Of a stretch of 64,000 bases of DNA, positions 43,582 to 53,137 are shown one piece after another. Under the pieces are notes generated by a model. It was not told the DNA's origin, searched no databases, and was given only the letters and a program-made list of their open reading frames with translations. Position numbers and translations under genes: made by a program. The number at the start of each line of letters is the position of its first letter. Within the stretch, counting starts at the first letter, position 1. This DNA is from Mobiluncus porci (GTDB lineage Bacteria > Actinomycetota > Actinomycetes > Actinomycetales > Actinomycetaceae): positions 26,577 to 90,576 of the forward strand of contig NZ_VUMY01000011.1 of assembly GCF_009695935.1 (NCBI RefSeq), written 5' to 3'.

Positions 43582-45159
43582 ATGGGTATCGCACTTAGTG
43601 GTATCGGCGGGTTTGACACACAAAACATTGTTAAACAGCTGATGTATTTGGAAAGAAAGTCTGGCAGTTCGCTCTACGACAAGAAGAACGCGATTGAAAC
43701 CACTGTCAAGTCCTATCAGAGCCTAAACTCTCAGATCGCGGCTCTAACAACGAATGCGTGGTCAGTCTATGGGAAGGAATACAAACTCGATCAGACCTAC
43801 GATTCAGCAGTGGTCTGGGGTGCTGCGCAAGGAAAGGCTAACAATAGTCAGGTGCAAATTTCTACCGAAGCAGGTGCCTCCATCGGGTCGGTCGAATTTG
43901 ATGTTAAATCCCTGGCGCAGTCGAAGCAAGTAACTTTTGACGCGGCTCAGCTATCTAGCTTGATGTCCGATGCGGCTGGGAAAGACGGCTATATTTCTAT
44001 TGCTGTGGGTGACAGGGTTACAGCTATTAATCCCGCTTCCAACTCTATACAGGACGTTGCTCAAGCAATCAACTCTGTAAAAGACTCTGGTGTCGCGGCG
44101 GCAGCGATTCGTGTCGGCGATAATCCCGATGGCACTGGAAAATATGTCCTGCAGATTACAGGTAAGGAAACCGGAACTACCCAGGGTGACTTTAAGATTT
44201 TTGCTGGAGACATCTCCAAAAATCTCGCTATTCAACCTACGTCTGCCACCCCAGATGCGGCCTCGAGGTCCATTTCTTACAAATTCGCGGATGCCGCTAC
44301 GATGCGCTCTGCTATTGCCAGTGAGGTTCCCACCGAGGGGAGGCTTGTCCGAGCCTCGGCTGACGCCGTGATTTCACTCTATGGTGAAGACCACAGTTAT
44401 TCCTCGAACAACATAGAGCTGATGGATAAGGTTAAGGTAGACATTTCCGCAGTAAAGCAGGAGACTAAGGCTGACGGTAGTCCGGTTTATCTCGACTATC
44501 TCACCAAGGGCGTGAGAGTTGACGTTATCCGGGATGACAGTGTGGCTTCTGAAAAGGTAGAGTCTCTGATTGATTCGGTCAATAAGGTTTTCAATCTGCT
44601 GTCGAATGGAATGAAGTCTGTGGAGAAAACCCGTCAGGAAGATGACGGCACTACGACTAGGTACAAAGCTCCGGGCGTGTTATCTAACTCGGTTGGACGT
44701 CAGATTCAAGATCAGCTATCCAGTGTGATTTCTGGGGGCGTGAGCATTGCGGGTGAAAACGGTGCAGTCCAGACATATTCTCTGGCTGATTACGGTATTG
44801 ATCTGAAATTGAACGGTTCCGAATTGTCCCTCAGCTTCGACAAAGCGAAGTTTGGGGAGATGATGAAGGCTGATCCGAACAAGACAGAAACAATAATGAC
44901 TGCGTTTGCGGAGAAGATCGCTGATACGGCTTCCGGTATTTCTGATTCCACCGATGGTATGTTGACCCAAGTTATTAAGACGAGTGAGACTGAAACGTCT
45001 TACTATGACGAGCGAATTAATGAATTCGAAGATCGGATGGTAACTCGACAGGCTAACTTGCAACGGCAGTACTCGGCCTTGGAGACCCTGCTAGCAAGCT
45101 ACAGCCAGAAGCAGTCTTGGTTGACTTCGCAGTTGGCGTCTCTGAACTTTGGCAAGTAA
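43582..45159 (+). CDS. fliD: Flagellar filament cap protein FliD
   Basis: 525 residues from ATG 43582 (MGIALSGIGGFDTQNIVKQLMYLERK), chosen for AAGGAG eight bases upstream. N-terminal FliD helix, VEFDVKSLAQSKQVTF in the first beta domain, and the C-terminal coiled coil (YYDERINEFEDRMVTRQANLQRQYSALETLLASY). Caps the growing filament and folds flagellin. Followed by fliS. Confidence 0.94.
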   Translation: MGIALSGIGGFDTQNIVKQLMYLERKSGSSLYDKKNAIETTVKSYQSLNSQIAALTTNAWSVYGKEYKLDQTYDSAVVWGAAQGKANNSQVQISTEAGASIGSVEFDVKSLAQSKQVTFDAAQLSSLMSDAAGKDGYISIAVGDRVTAINPASNSIQDVAQAINSVKDSGVAAAAIRVGDNPDGTGKYVLQITGKETGTTQGDFKIFAGDISKNLAIQPTSATPDAASRSISYKFADAATMRSAIASEVPTEGRLVRASADAVISLYGEDHSYSSNNIELMDKVKVDISAVKQETKADGSPVYLDYLTKGVRVDVIRDDSVASEKVESLIDSVNKVFNLLSNGMKSVEKTRQEDDGTTTRYKAPGVLSNSVGRQIQDQLSSVISGGVSIAGENGAVQTYSLADYGIDLKLNGSELSLSFDKAKFGEMMKADPNKTETIMTAFAEKIADTASGISDSTDGMLTQVIKTSETETSYYDERINEFEDRMVTRQANLQRQYSALETLLASYSQKQSWLTSQLASLNFGK

Positions 45160-45197
45160 CTATCTGAATGATTGGAAACAACTTCATCATACGTCGG

Positions 45198-45223
45198 CTG
45201 GACGCGCCACATTTCGCGCCCAG
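45198..45223 (+). terminator. Weak hairpin between fliD and fliS
   Basis: ctggacgcg/cgcgcccag with a mismatch, 8-base loop, no U-run; may only attenuate. Confidence 0.35.
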
Positions 45224-45268
45224 TCGAAGTATTGTTAAAGACAAAGATGGATTGAGACGGAGGAAAGA

Positions 45269-45712
45269 ATGCAGACCGCCATTAACCGATTCCAGCAGGA
45301 TTCGATTGTGACCGCTTCACCGGCGCGCTTGTTGACGATGCTGTATGACCGGCTTTTGCTGGATCTGGGGCGCGCGGAAAAAGCCCTGGCGGGAAAGAAC
45401 CGCGTGGAGGCGCACAAAAACCTCACTCATGCCCAAGACATTATTGCTGAGTTGATGAGCTCGCTAAGGATGGACGTGTGGGACGGCGCCGAAGGCCTGA
45501 TGGCGCTGTATGTCTATGCCATGAAAGAGCTCGTCAATGCCAACGTGCAGCAGGATTCGGAAAAGGCGCGCGAGATTCGTGAACTGTTCGAACCCCTGGC
45601 GGATGCGTGGAAACAGGCCGCTGCCCAGCTGGAAGCAGAGGATGCCAAGGCTAAGGCTTCAGGAGCTGGTGAGGTGAAGCGAAACTCCCGAGGTGATCTC
45701 GGTGTCGGCTAA
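45269..45712 (+). CDS. fliS: Flagellin export chaperone FliS
   Basis: 147 residues, four-helix bundle. N-terminal AINRFQQDSIVTASPARLLTMLYDRLLLDLGRAEKAL and HAQDIIAELMSSLRMDVWDGAEGLMALYVYAMKELVNANV are FliS signatures. Binds flagellin C termini. GGAGGAAAG precedes the start. Its 3' end overlaps the next gene by 20 bases. Confidence 0.94.
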   Translation: MQTAINRFQQDSIVTASPARLLTMLYDRLLLDLGRAEKALAGKNRVEAHKNLTHAQDIIAELMSSLRMDVWDGAEGLMALYVYAMKELVNANVQQDSEKAREIRELFEPLADAWKQAAAQLEAEDAKAKASGAGEVKRNSRGDLGVG

Positions 45713-46007
45713 TAACCTCGACGCTTGGAAGGTAGAACTTTCCAAGATTCAAGCCGATGTCGAGGCCTCGCGGGAAGTTCTTGCCCGCGGGGAGATTCCG
45801 ATAGCGCAGCAGTGGGTTCCGCCGCGCCTCGGGAGGCTGCCGCGGGAATTGCGTCCGGTGGCGGAACAGTTGCGAGCTGAAGTGGAAAACATCAACGAGA
45901 TGATTCAAGCCGCCATGGAAAAGAATCAAGCCGAGCGCGATCGCCTCCACGCCACTCCCCGCCAAAAACAATCCTCCAAACCCATCTACCTCGACGTCCA
46001 AGGTTGA
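45693..46007 (+). CDS. Small helical protein in the FliT position
   Basis: 104 residues from GTG 45693 (or GTG 45702), overlapping fliS and so probably translationally coupled. Helical with a Pro-rich middle (QQWVPPRLGRLPREL). Not recognised by sequence; in other species fliT, the FliD chaperone, follows fliS, so a FliT-like role is a guess. Confidence 0.6.
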   Translation: MISVSANNLDAWKVELSKIQADVEASREVLARGEIPIAQQWVPPRLGRLPRELRPVAEQLRAEVENINEMIQAAMEKNQAERDRLHATPRQKQSSKPIYLDVQG

Positions 46008-46806
46008 TTTTTACCAGTTTGGCCCGTCCCTGATGGGAAAAGGTTGTGTTCGGAGGAAACTTTCAGGAAAAGGGGGATTTCTGGGAGAGGGGTGTGAGGA
46101 GAGCCGGAATATTGCCAAAAACTCACCTTGAAAAGCAGACAATTAAGATAGTGTGACGAAGATTACATTCGGGACTAAGGTCCCGATAGTGCTCAAGTCT
46201 CGAACGTTTACGAAATTTTACCGACTTGAAACATACAAGTCATCAATCGGGGTCGGAATTCAGACATCCTCGCCACAACTCCCAGCTTCAATCCAGATTC
46301 CTTCCTCCTGGTAAGTTTATTCCCCGATTTTTCAAAGTTCAAAACCCCGCAAATCCCCGAAGCCTCAACACTTTAACACATCCTGAAAATCACCTGAATA
46401 AAACCAAAATTAACTCTGAACTGGGAAAACTCTTAAAAACGATTTCCGCCCCGCGCCCTCAACCGACCGGTTTTCAAAACATAAAAACCCTTGAACCAAA
46501 ACTTTCACTCCGGTAAAAATACCACCCTGAAAATACCTAAAATACACCTGTGTAACTTCTCAAAATCGCTTTGACCTGCGGTAAATACGGGAAAATCTCC
46601 TCCTCAAATTCTTCAATTTCGGTAAAAAACCCTCTTTGGACCCCCACTCGAACTTGAACCCCGACCTCCCCAGTTAAACAGCCTCGACAATCCCGCTTCA
46701 CCAGCCGATACTTGAACATGTCAGCGCAAAAAGCACTGAACCGCAGGCAGGAAGTTGTGCGGAATCGGATCGTAGGATGATCCAGCGAGAAACATGTGAG
46801 GTCGTC
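46008..46806 (+). other. Non-coding C/A-rich, G-poor region before flgB
   Basis: About 800 bases without a supported gene. From about 46300 to 46720 the plus strand is strikingly rich in A and C and poor in G, the composition of Rho-utilisation sites, which would suit ending the fliD-fliS transcript. Small open frames here have no family features. A GCCGATAC (about 46700) lacks a TAAA at the right distance. Confidence 0.55.
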
Positions 46807-47154
46807 ATGTTTGATTCTGTAGGTTACGTAGCAATGCGTACTGCGCTGGATGGCTTGTCAATGCGTCAGCGAGTTATCGCCGACAATATTGCGAATATCC
46901 AGACCCCGGGATTCCTTTCCGGAAAGGTGTCGTTTGAAGATGAACTGGCTCGCGCCACTCACTTCGGTCACCCCGAAACCACACACATCTCTACTGCCCG
47001 TTCACTCGAACCCACTCGCATTGATGGCAACAACGTCAACTTAGACGAAGAAACCATTAGCTCTGTGGATACGGTTCTCCGCTTTCAGCTGGCAACCCAA
47101 GCAATCAGCGGGCAATATTCCAACATTCGCGCGGCCATGAGGACGACATCATGA
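46807..47154 (+). CDS. flgB: Flagellar rod protein FlgB
   Basis: 115 residues from ATG 46807 (MFDSVGYVAMRTALDGLSMRQRVIADNIAN), with GAGG five bases upstream; the frame is open from 46777. Proximal rod subunit with the ANNIAN-like motif DNIANIQTPGF. First gene of the long operon; overlaps flgC by four bases. Confidence 0.93.
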   Translation: MFDSVGYVAMRTALDGLSMRQRVIADNIANIQTPGFLSGKVSFEDELARATHFGHPETTHISTARSLEPTRIDGNNVNLDEETISSVDTVLRFQLATQAISGQYSNIRAAMRTTS

Positions 47155-47549
47155 CCACTTTCGGAGCTATTGGGATTGCAGGAACGGGCATGACAGTCAA
47201 CCGTAAATGGTTGGACTGCATCTCGGATAACATCGCCAACATCAACACCACCAAGCCGATGAACGAAGAAGCCTTCCGGGCTCGCTATGTTGTCGCCCAG
47301 GCTGTTGATTACGGACGTCCTGCGGGAACCATGGTCGCCGGCATCGCGCTCGGCGGCACCGACGGTCGGATCGTGTACGACCCCGAAGATCCGAACGCGA
47401 ATGAAGAAGGGTATGTCCGCCACCCTGATATTGACTTGGGTTCTCAAATGACTCAGTTGATCATGGCGCAAAGGGCTTACCAAGCGAATGCCGCCGTAGT
47501 GGATCGCGCAAAGTCCACCTACGAGTCGGCCTTGCAAATCGGAAGGTAA
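47151..47549 (+). CDS. flgC: Flagellar rod protein FlgC
   Basis: 132 residues. AIGIAGTGMTVNRKWLDCISDNIANINT at the start, YVRHPDIDLGSQMTQLIMAQRAYQANAAVV at the end, both typical. Proximal rod subunit. Confidence 0.95.
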   Translation: MTTFGAIGIAGTGMTVNRKWLDCISDNIANINTTKPMNEEAFRARYVVAQAVDYGRPAGTMVAGIALGGTDGRIVYDPEDPNANEEGYVRHPDIDLGSQMTQLIMAQRAYQANAAVVDRAKSTYESALQIGR

Positions 47550-47553
47550 ACTC

Positions 47554-47985
47554 ATGCCTTACTCAGTTGATGGGATTGGTTCGAACTTGACGGGTCGCCT
47601 CACGGGCAACCAGCAGCTCACCAATGCCTTTGTGCAATCCATTGGATTCTCCCGCTCCGCCGCTACCGAAGCTGGCGCGAGCCGTCTCGGCGCAGACCCC
47701 GCTACCCTCCAGCCACCCCGTTTGGGTTTGACTCCCGGTGGCGGAGATATTCGGGGAGTCGCGGAATCCTCTTTCGGCAACATCTTTGCCGACGCAGTTG
47801 CTAATATGCAAATGCGGCAGCGCACCGCTGAAAAATTAGGCATTCAAGCCGTTACCGGTCAACTTGATGATGTCCACGACTACACCATTGCAGCCGCAGA
47901 ATCTTCGTTGACCATGGAGCTCACTTCCGCAGTTAGGAATAAGGCAGTTGACATGTTCAACGAGATTATGAGGATGCAAGCATAA
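47554..47985 (+). CDS. fliE: Flagellar basal-body protein FliE
   Basis: 143 residues. The C-terminal half (VHDYTIAAAESSLTMELTSAVRNKAVDMFNEIMRMQA) is the FliE signature linking MS ring and rod. The N-terminal half is longer than usual and Gly/Pro-rich. Its stop abuts fliF. Confidence 0.9.
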   Translation: MPYSVDGIGSNLTGRLTGNQQLTNAFVQSIGFSRSAATEAGASRLGADPATLQPPRLGLTPGGGDIRGVAESSFGNIFADAVANMQMRQRTAEKLGIQAVTGQLDDVHDYTIAAAESSLTMELTSAVRNKAVDMFNEIMRMQA

Positions 47986-49601
47986 TGCCACCAGTTATCG
48001 TAAACACACTTGATAAAGTCAAAGGCACTGTTAAAGAGTTCTCCCTGGCTCAAAAAACCTTGGTCATCATTGGAATTGCCGTGCTCGTTCTCGGCGGCGT
48101 AGTGCTTTATTCCTGGGTGGGACGCCCCGACTACACCGTGCTTTACTCGGGACTGTCCGAAAAAGACCAGGCTGCCGTGACTGAACAGCTCGACTCTTCC
48201 GGCATTAAATACCAAGTTGCTGACAACGGCGTCATCAAGGTACCTGCCGCTGATGTCCAGACTGCACGCATGGATCTCGCTGCTAATGATCTCCCGGCTC
48301 AGCCGACCGCCGGCTATGCAGTGCTAGATAATCTCGGGGTAGCGGCTTCCGACTTCCAGCAACAGATGGCGAAGAAACGTGCTCTCGAAGGCGAACTCGC
48401 CAAGACCATCGAAACCATGGATCAAATCGAGAAAGCCTCGGTGGCTCTCGCAATTCCAGCCGAGACCGTATTCGCGGATCCGAAGAACCCGACCCCCACC
48501 ACTGCCTCCGTGACGGTAGAGCCTAAGAACGGCAAAGAAATCGACAACAATACCGTTCAGGCCATTGTGAACATGGTCGCCTCTTCTATCCCGAACCTCA
48601 CCAAATCCAATGTTTCCGTGGTGGACACTTCCGGCAACACCTTGTCTGATAAAATCAACGCCGGCACAGCTGCCGCCTCCGAGATGGAAAAGAGCTTGGT
48701 CGCGAAGGCCCTCGCAGTAGTGGAGCCGCTGGTAGGCGCGGGTAACGCCAAGGTGTCGGCTCACGTGGACCTCGCTCAAGACACCCAACAAAAAACCACC
48801 CGCGTCTACACCGAACCCGAGGGTGGAGTCAAGGCCTTGTCCTCATCGAGTGCTTCCGAGGAATATTCCGGCGGCGGCGCGATTATCAATGGCGTGCTCG
48901 GCCCAGATAACATCGCCAACCCGTATGAACTCAACAATGGCAACGGCCAAGGTCAATACAATAACTCCCAAACCGTCAACAACAACGCGGTCAACGAAGA
49001 ATTGACCAACTCCACTCGCGGACCCGGAGCGGCTCTGCGCCAGTCGGTTTCCGTGGTTTTGAATCAGGAAACGGCTCGCCGCCTCGACATGACAGCGATT
49101 CGTGACTCGGTTGCTGCCGCCACCGGCATCGATGCGGCGCGCGGAGACCTCATCAATGTTTCCCGTTCCCCCTTTGACCAGACTGCCCAGCAGGCTCGCG
49201 AGAAGGCGGCGGCGGAAGCCGCGGCTGCTGCCGAGGCAGCAAAGACTGCCTCTCTCATCCGCCAGGCGGTTATCGCTGGTCTCATCATCCTCTTGCTCAT
49301 CATCATTGCGGCGGTCGCAAAGAAACGCGCCAAAGCTCGCGAACGTGAGGCCTTGGATCTCGGCGAGCTCGATCAGCTGCCCGATCCATACACGCTGACC
49401 CCGCCTGAAGAGGAACAACTCGCCCTTGAGACCGCGGAGATTCCCGAGCCCGAACCCGAGCCTGAACCCGAGCCCGAGCCTGAACCAGATCCGGTTCTTT
49501 TGAAGCTCGAAGCCAAGCGGGAAGAAATCGCGGAACTGGCTCTCGACAAGCCGCAGATGGTCGCTGAACAACTTCGCTCTTGGATGGGAGGTCGTCGCTA
49601 A
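47985..49601 (+). CDS. fliF: Flagellar MS-ring protein FliF
   Basis: 538 residues. N-terminal membrane segment (LVIIGIAVLVLGGVVLY), ring-building motifs (YSGLSEKDQAAVTEQLDSSGIKYQ; KKRALEGELAKTIETMDQIEKASVALAIP), C-terminal membrane segment (AVIAGLIILLLIIIAAVA) and cytosolic FliG-binding tail. Odd: an EPEPEPEPEP run (about residues 486-502, 49441-49495) before the tail, an extended spacer between membrane and FliG. Confidence 0.95.
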   Translation: MPPVIVNTLDKVKGTVKEFSLAQKTLVIIGIAVLVLGGVVLYSWVGRPDYTVLYSGLSEKDQAAVTEQLDSSGIKYQVADNGVIKVPAADVQTARMDLAANDLPAQPTAGYAVLDNLGVAASDFQQQMAKKRALEGELAKTIETMDQIEKASVALAIPAETVFADPKNPTPTTASVTVEPKNGKEIDNNTVQAIVNMVASSIPNLTKSNVSVVDTSGNTLSDKINAGTAAASEMEKSLVAKALAVVEPLVGAGNAKVSAHVDLAQDTQQKTTRVYTEPEGGVKALSSSSASEEYSGGGAIINGVLGPDNIANPYELNNGNGQGQYNNSQTVNNNAVNEELTNSTRGPGAALRQSVSVVLNQETARRLDMTAIRDSVAAATGIDAARGDLINVSRSPFDQTAQQAREKAAAEAAAAAEAAKTASLIRQAVIAGLIILLLIIIAAVAKKRAKAREREALDLGELDQLPDPYTLTPPEEEQLALETAEIPEPEPEPEPEPEPEPDPVLLKLEAKREEIAELALDKPQMVAEQLRSWMGGRR

Positions 49602-49603
49602 TC

Positions 49604-50629
49604 ATGGTATCTGCACAAACTGTTGCTTTGAGCGGGCTGCAAAAAGCCGCTTTGGTTCTGATCCAAATTGGGAAAGATCGCGCCGCTCGCGTCATGAGCG
49701 AGATGACTGACGATGAAGTTGAGGCACTGTCGGCCGAAATCATGCGAATGTCCAATGTGCCGCGCGAAATCGCCGCAGATGTGATTGATGAGTTCTATGA
49801 AAACTCAATCGCGGCGTCTTCCCTTCAACTCGGACACGGAGGCTTGGATTATGCCCAGAAAGTTTTGGAACAAACTTTCGGGGTCGAAAAAGCCGAAGAA
49901 ATCATGGAACGCCTCGTGCAGGGAATGCAGGGTCAGCCTTTCGATTTCTTGAAGGCAGCCGATCCGCGTGAAATCGTGACCTTGGTTTCGTCGGAACATC
50001 CCCAAACGATTGCCCTGGTTTTGGCGCACCTTCGCCCCGACCATGCCGCGCGCGTGATGGCAGGTCTCGGGCCGAAACTCCAAGGCGAAGTCGCTTTGCG
50101 CATCGCCCAGATGGAGCGCGCGAACCCGGAAATGGTGGCGCTCGTGGCCGCGTCGCTGCAGAAGAAAGCCGCCCAAGTCATCAACTCCGAGGAGATGCAA
50201 GCCGTGGGCGGCGTGGAACCCTTGGTTGATATCATCAACCGCGCCGACCCCGGCACTGAAAAGATGATCCTCACAGGTCTCGAAGAACGCGACGAGGAAC
50301 TCGCTGACGAAGTGCGTTCGCGCATGTTCGTCTTCGAAGACATCGTGATGCTCGAAGACCGCGGGATTCAGCTGGTGCTGCGCCAAGTCGACGGTGCTCA
50401 GCTTGCTCTCGCGCTCAAAGGCACCCAAGAGGATCTGCGCTCTCGCATCATGAAGAACCTCTCCGAACGCGCTCGCCAGAACGTGATGGAAGAAATCGAT
50501 ATGCTCGGCGCGGTTCGTATGAGCCAGGTGCAAGAGGCTCGCGCGGGCATCGTCCAGCTTATTCGTAAGATGGAAGAGTCCGGCCAGATTGTCATTCGCC
50601 GCGAAGACGAGGACGAATATGTGGCTTGA
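49604..50629 (+). CDS. fliG: Flagellar motor switch protein FliG
   Basis: 341 residues from ATG 49604 (MVSAQTVALSGLQKAALVLIQIG), two bases after the fliF stop. FliG_N, middle domain with EHPQTIALVLAHLRPDHAARVM (EHPQT motif) and C-terminal torque helix (EEIDMLGAVRMSQVQEARAGIVQLIRKMEESGQIVI). Drives rotation through MotA. Confidence 0.96.
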   Translation: MVSAQTVALSGLQKAALVLIQIGKDRAARVMSEMTDDEVEALSAEIMRMSNVPREIAADVIDEFYENSIAASSLQLGHGGLDYAQKVLEQTFGVEKAEEIMERLVQGMQGQPFDFLKAADPREIVTLVSSEHPQTIALVLAHLRPDHAARVMAGLGPKLQGEVALRIAQMERANPEMVALVAASLQKKAAQVINSEEMQAVGGVEPLVDIINRADPGTEKMILTGLEERDEELADEVRSRMFVFEDIVMLEDRGIQLVLRQVDGAQLALALKGTQEDLRSRIMKNLSERARQNVMEEIDMLGAVRMSQVQEARAGIVQLIRKMEESGQIVIRREDEDEYVA

Positions 50630-51317
50630 TCAGGATCTTTTGGAGGTCAAGGAGAATCAACGGCGTGGTGGAGCCATGCCGAAGACGGTTTTACCTTCGG
50701 CCAAGTCCAGTGCGGGTGCTTTCCAACTCGTCGATGCCAGCAACCAGGCCAAGACCAACGACAAATCCGCCCAAGCTTTCGGCTATGCCAAGGGATTTTC
50801 CTCCGGCTGGGCCGCCGGCCAAAAACGCGCCACCCGCGAGGCGGAGGCAGAACGTTCCATCATTTCCGAAGATGCCCGTCTCGCCGAAGAGGCCCGAACC
50901 GAGGCCTACGTGGATGCGATGGATGAGATTCAGGCCATGGCTGACGCCATCGAGTCTCGTGACGCGCTTGTGATTGATGAAATGAAATCTGCCCTGATGG
51001 AAGCGGCCGTGGCCTTGGCCGAGGCCCTTCTCGGCGCGGAGCTCTCCGACAAGGAAACCGGCGCGAAAGCAGCGCTCAAGCGCGCCTTGTCGATGAATGA
51101 CCCCAAAGAAATCGTGAAAGTGAACATGAACCCACAGGACGTGGAGACCCTGACCAGTTTGGGCGTGGAATGCCCGGTGAAACTGGTTCCCGATCCGGAA
51201 CTCGATCCGGGAGATGCGGTGGCCTACATGCCGGAGGGTTTGCTCGATGCCAGGCTCTCCTCAGCAGTTGAGCGCGCCCGCGAAGCTCTCGCGACGGTTC
51301 AAGCCGCTGAGGAGTGA
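50619..51317 (+). CDS. fliH: Flagellar export ATPase regulator FliH
   Basis: About 232 residues from ATG 50619, which overlaps the fliG end and has GAGGA five bases upstream; ATG 50676 is possible. Helical N-terminal region with A-x-x-x-G-type spacing (GYAKGFSSGWAAGQKRATREAEAER), then the FliH/stator-like C-terminal domain (MSALMEAAVALAEALLGAELS-like; DVETLTSLGVECPVKLVPDPELDPGDAV). Overlaps fliI. Confidence 0.9.
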   Translation: MWLDQDLLEVKENQRRGGAMPKTVLPSAKSSAGAFQLVDASNQAKTNDKSAQAFGYAKGFSSGWAAGQKRATREAEAERSIISEDARLAEEARTEAYVDAMDEIQAMADAIESRDALVIDEMKSALMEAAVALAEALLGAELSDKETGAKAALKRALSMNDPKEIVKVNMNPQDVETLTSLGVECPVKLVPDPELDPGDAVAYMPEGLLDARLSSAVERAREALATVQAAEE

Positions 51318-52648
51318 ATGTCGTGAATCTTCTCACTTCCCCGACTTTTGCCTCTCTCTTGAACGTCACCCGTCCCCAGCGCGTGGGCGAGGTGGAATCC
51401 GTTGTCGGCCTGTCGGTTCAGGTTCGCGGCCTGGACTGCCGCGTGGGCGAGGTGGTTCTCGTCGGCGACTATCCCGGGACTCCCGCCGAGGTCGTGGCCC
51501 TCGACTCGGGGGTCGCAAGTTGTATGCCCCTTGATAACCTCGATGGTCTGCGTGTCGGGTCACCAGTTCGCGGGACGGGACTACCGGCGACGGTTCCGGT
51601 GGGGCCGGCACTTCTCGGCCGCGTCATTGACGCAGCCGGTCGCCCGATTGACGGCAAAGGTCCCATCTATGCCGCCGACCACGTTCCGATTCACGGCTCG
51701 GCTCCAAACGCTTTGGAGCGGGCGCGCATCGACACCCCCGTGGCAATGGGCGTGCGGGTTTTAGACACGCTCGTCACTCTCGGCCGCGGCCAGCGTATCG
51801 GCCTGTTCGCCGGTTCCGGCGTCGGGAAATCCACGTTGATGTCGATGATTGCCCGCGGAACGAATGCCGAGGTCTGTGTGATTGCGCTCGTTGGCGAGCG
51901 CGGACGTGAAGTCCGCGAATTCCTGGAAGACGATCTCGGGGAAGAAGGGCTCTCTCGCTCGGTTGTAGTGGTGGCCACCTCTGATGAATCCCCGATGCTC
52001 CGCAAGCGTGCCGCCTTTACCGCTACCCGCGTCGCCGAATACTACCGCGACGCGGGACGCCACGTCCTGTTGATGATGGACTCGCTGACTCGTACCTGCA
52101 TGGCTCAGCGCGAAATCGGGCTCTCCGTAGGAGAACCCCCCGCTACCCGCGGCTACCCGCCCTCGACTTTCTCGATGATGGCTCAGCTCCTGGAGCGGGC
52201 TGGTTCCGGAGCGGTCGGATCGGTCACGGGAATATACACCGTCCTGGTGGACGGCGATGATCACAACGAGCCGATTGCTGACCAAGCGCGTTCCATCCTC
52301 GACGGACACGTTGTCCTTGACCGGAAACTCGCGGTTGCCGGCCACTATCCGGCCATTGACGCGCTCGGGTCGATTTCTCGGGTGGCTTCGAAGGTCTGTA
52401 CCCGGGAACAGAAGGAGGCTGCGACGGCACTGCGCCAGATTATGGGCGCTAAGCGCGGGGTACAAGACCTCCTGGACGTGGGCGCCTACCAGCCGGGGAC
52501 GAATCCGGAAGTGGACTTGGCGATGAAATACGACGATGAGATTGAGGGCTTCTTGACCCAAAAGACCGACGAAAAGATCACTTTTGATGAATCTTGGCAA
52601 CAACTCTTTGACTTGTACCAGGCGTTCCAAACTGAGAAGGCTGCGTAG
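51314..52648 (+). CDS. fliI: Flagellar protein export ATPase FliI
   Basis: 444 residues, F1-beta-like ATPase that unfolds and delivers export cargo. Walker A GSGVGKST (about 167-174), LVGERGREVREF, Walker B HVLLMMDSLTR, GEPPATRGYPPSTFSMMAQLLERAG. GTG start at 51314 overlaps fliH; GTG 51323 is the alternative. Confidence 0.96.
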   Translation: MNVVNLLTSPTFASLLNVTRPQRVGEVESVVGLSVQVRGLDCRVGEVVLVGDYPGTPAEVVALDSGVASCMPLDNLDGLRVGSPVRGTGLPATVPVGPALLGRVIDAAGRPIDGKGPIYAADHVPIHGSAPNALERARIDTPVAMGVRVLDTLVTLGRGQRIGLFAGSGVGKSTLMSMIARGTNAEVCVIALVGERGREVREFLEDDLGEEGLSRSVVVVATSDESPMLRKRAAFTATRVAEYYRDAGRHVLLMMDSLTRTCMAQREIGLSVGEPPATRGYPPSTFSMMAQLLERAGSGAVGSVTGIYTVLVDGDDHNEPIADQARSILDGHVVLDRKLAVAGHYPAIDALGSISRVASKVCTREQKEAATALRQIMGAKRGVQDLLDVGAYQPGTNPEVDLAMKYDDEIEGFLTQKTDEKITFDESWQQLFDLYQAFQTEKAA

Positions 52649-52660
52649 GGGGTGGCATAG

Positions 52661-53137
52661 GTGGAACGCGCATTTCGTCTTCAGGGTTTACTCAACTTGC
52701 GGCACCTCCAGGAGGATCAGGCCGCGGGGCGCCTCGCGACTGCCCATGCTGACCTCCACGACGCGGACAAGAGGCTCGGAGAGGCTCGCGAGCGTCTCGG
52801 TGAGATGACCGCCACCAGCGGATCAAACCTCGCGGTAGCAGCGGCGATGCGAAACGCCGCCCGGATGCAGATTCAAGAAGGCTTGGCGCGGCGCGAATAC
52901 GCGCAGGCGGTCGTGGACCAGCGTCAAGTCGAGTGGGTAGGTGCAAAAAGGCTGTCAGCTACCTTGGAAAAACTTGAAAATCGTCATGCGGAGGCGGTTA
53001 TCGCCGATGACTTACATAAGGAACAGGTTGTCCTCGACGAACTCGCTTCGCATATGGGCAACTCCGGTAGCGCCACGGACGGCTTGAAGACAAAAACATC
53101 TCGTGAAGATTCCGTTGGCAAGGGAGGAAGACAGTGA
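52661..53137 (+). CDS. fliJ: Flagellar export protein FliJ
   Basis: 158 residues, a long antiparallel coiled coil (FRLQGLLNLRHLQEDQAAGRLATAHADLHDADKRLGEARERLGEM start). Stalk-like activator of FliI. Assigned by the coiled-coil start and position after fliI. Overlaps the next gene by four bases. Confidence 0.87.
   Translation: MERAFRLQGLLNLRHLQEDQAAGRLATAHADLHDADKRLGEARERLGEMTATSGSNLAVAAAMRNAARMQIQEGLARREYAQAVVDQRQVEWVGAKRLSATLEKLENRHAEAVIADDLHKEQVVLDELASHMGNSGSATDGLKTKTSREDSVGKGGRQ

Noticed and set aside
46226..46719. Short open frames in the G-poor region before flgB
   Set aside because: Low-complexity translations, no ribosome sites, strand-biased composition explains the lack of stops.
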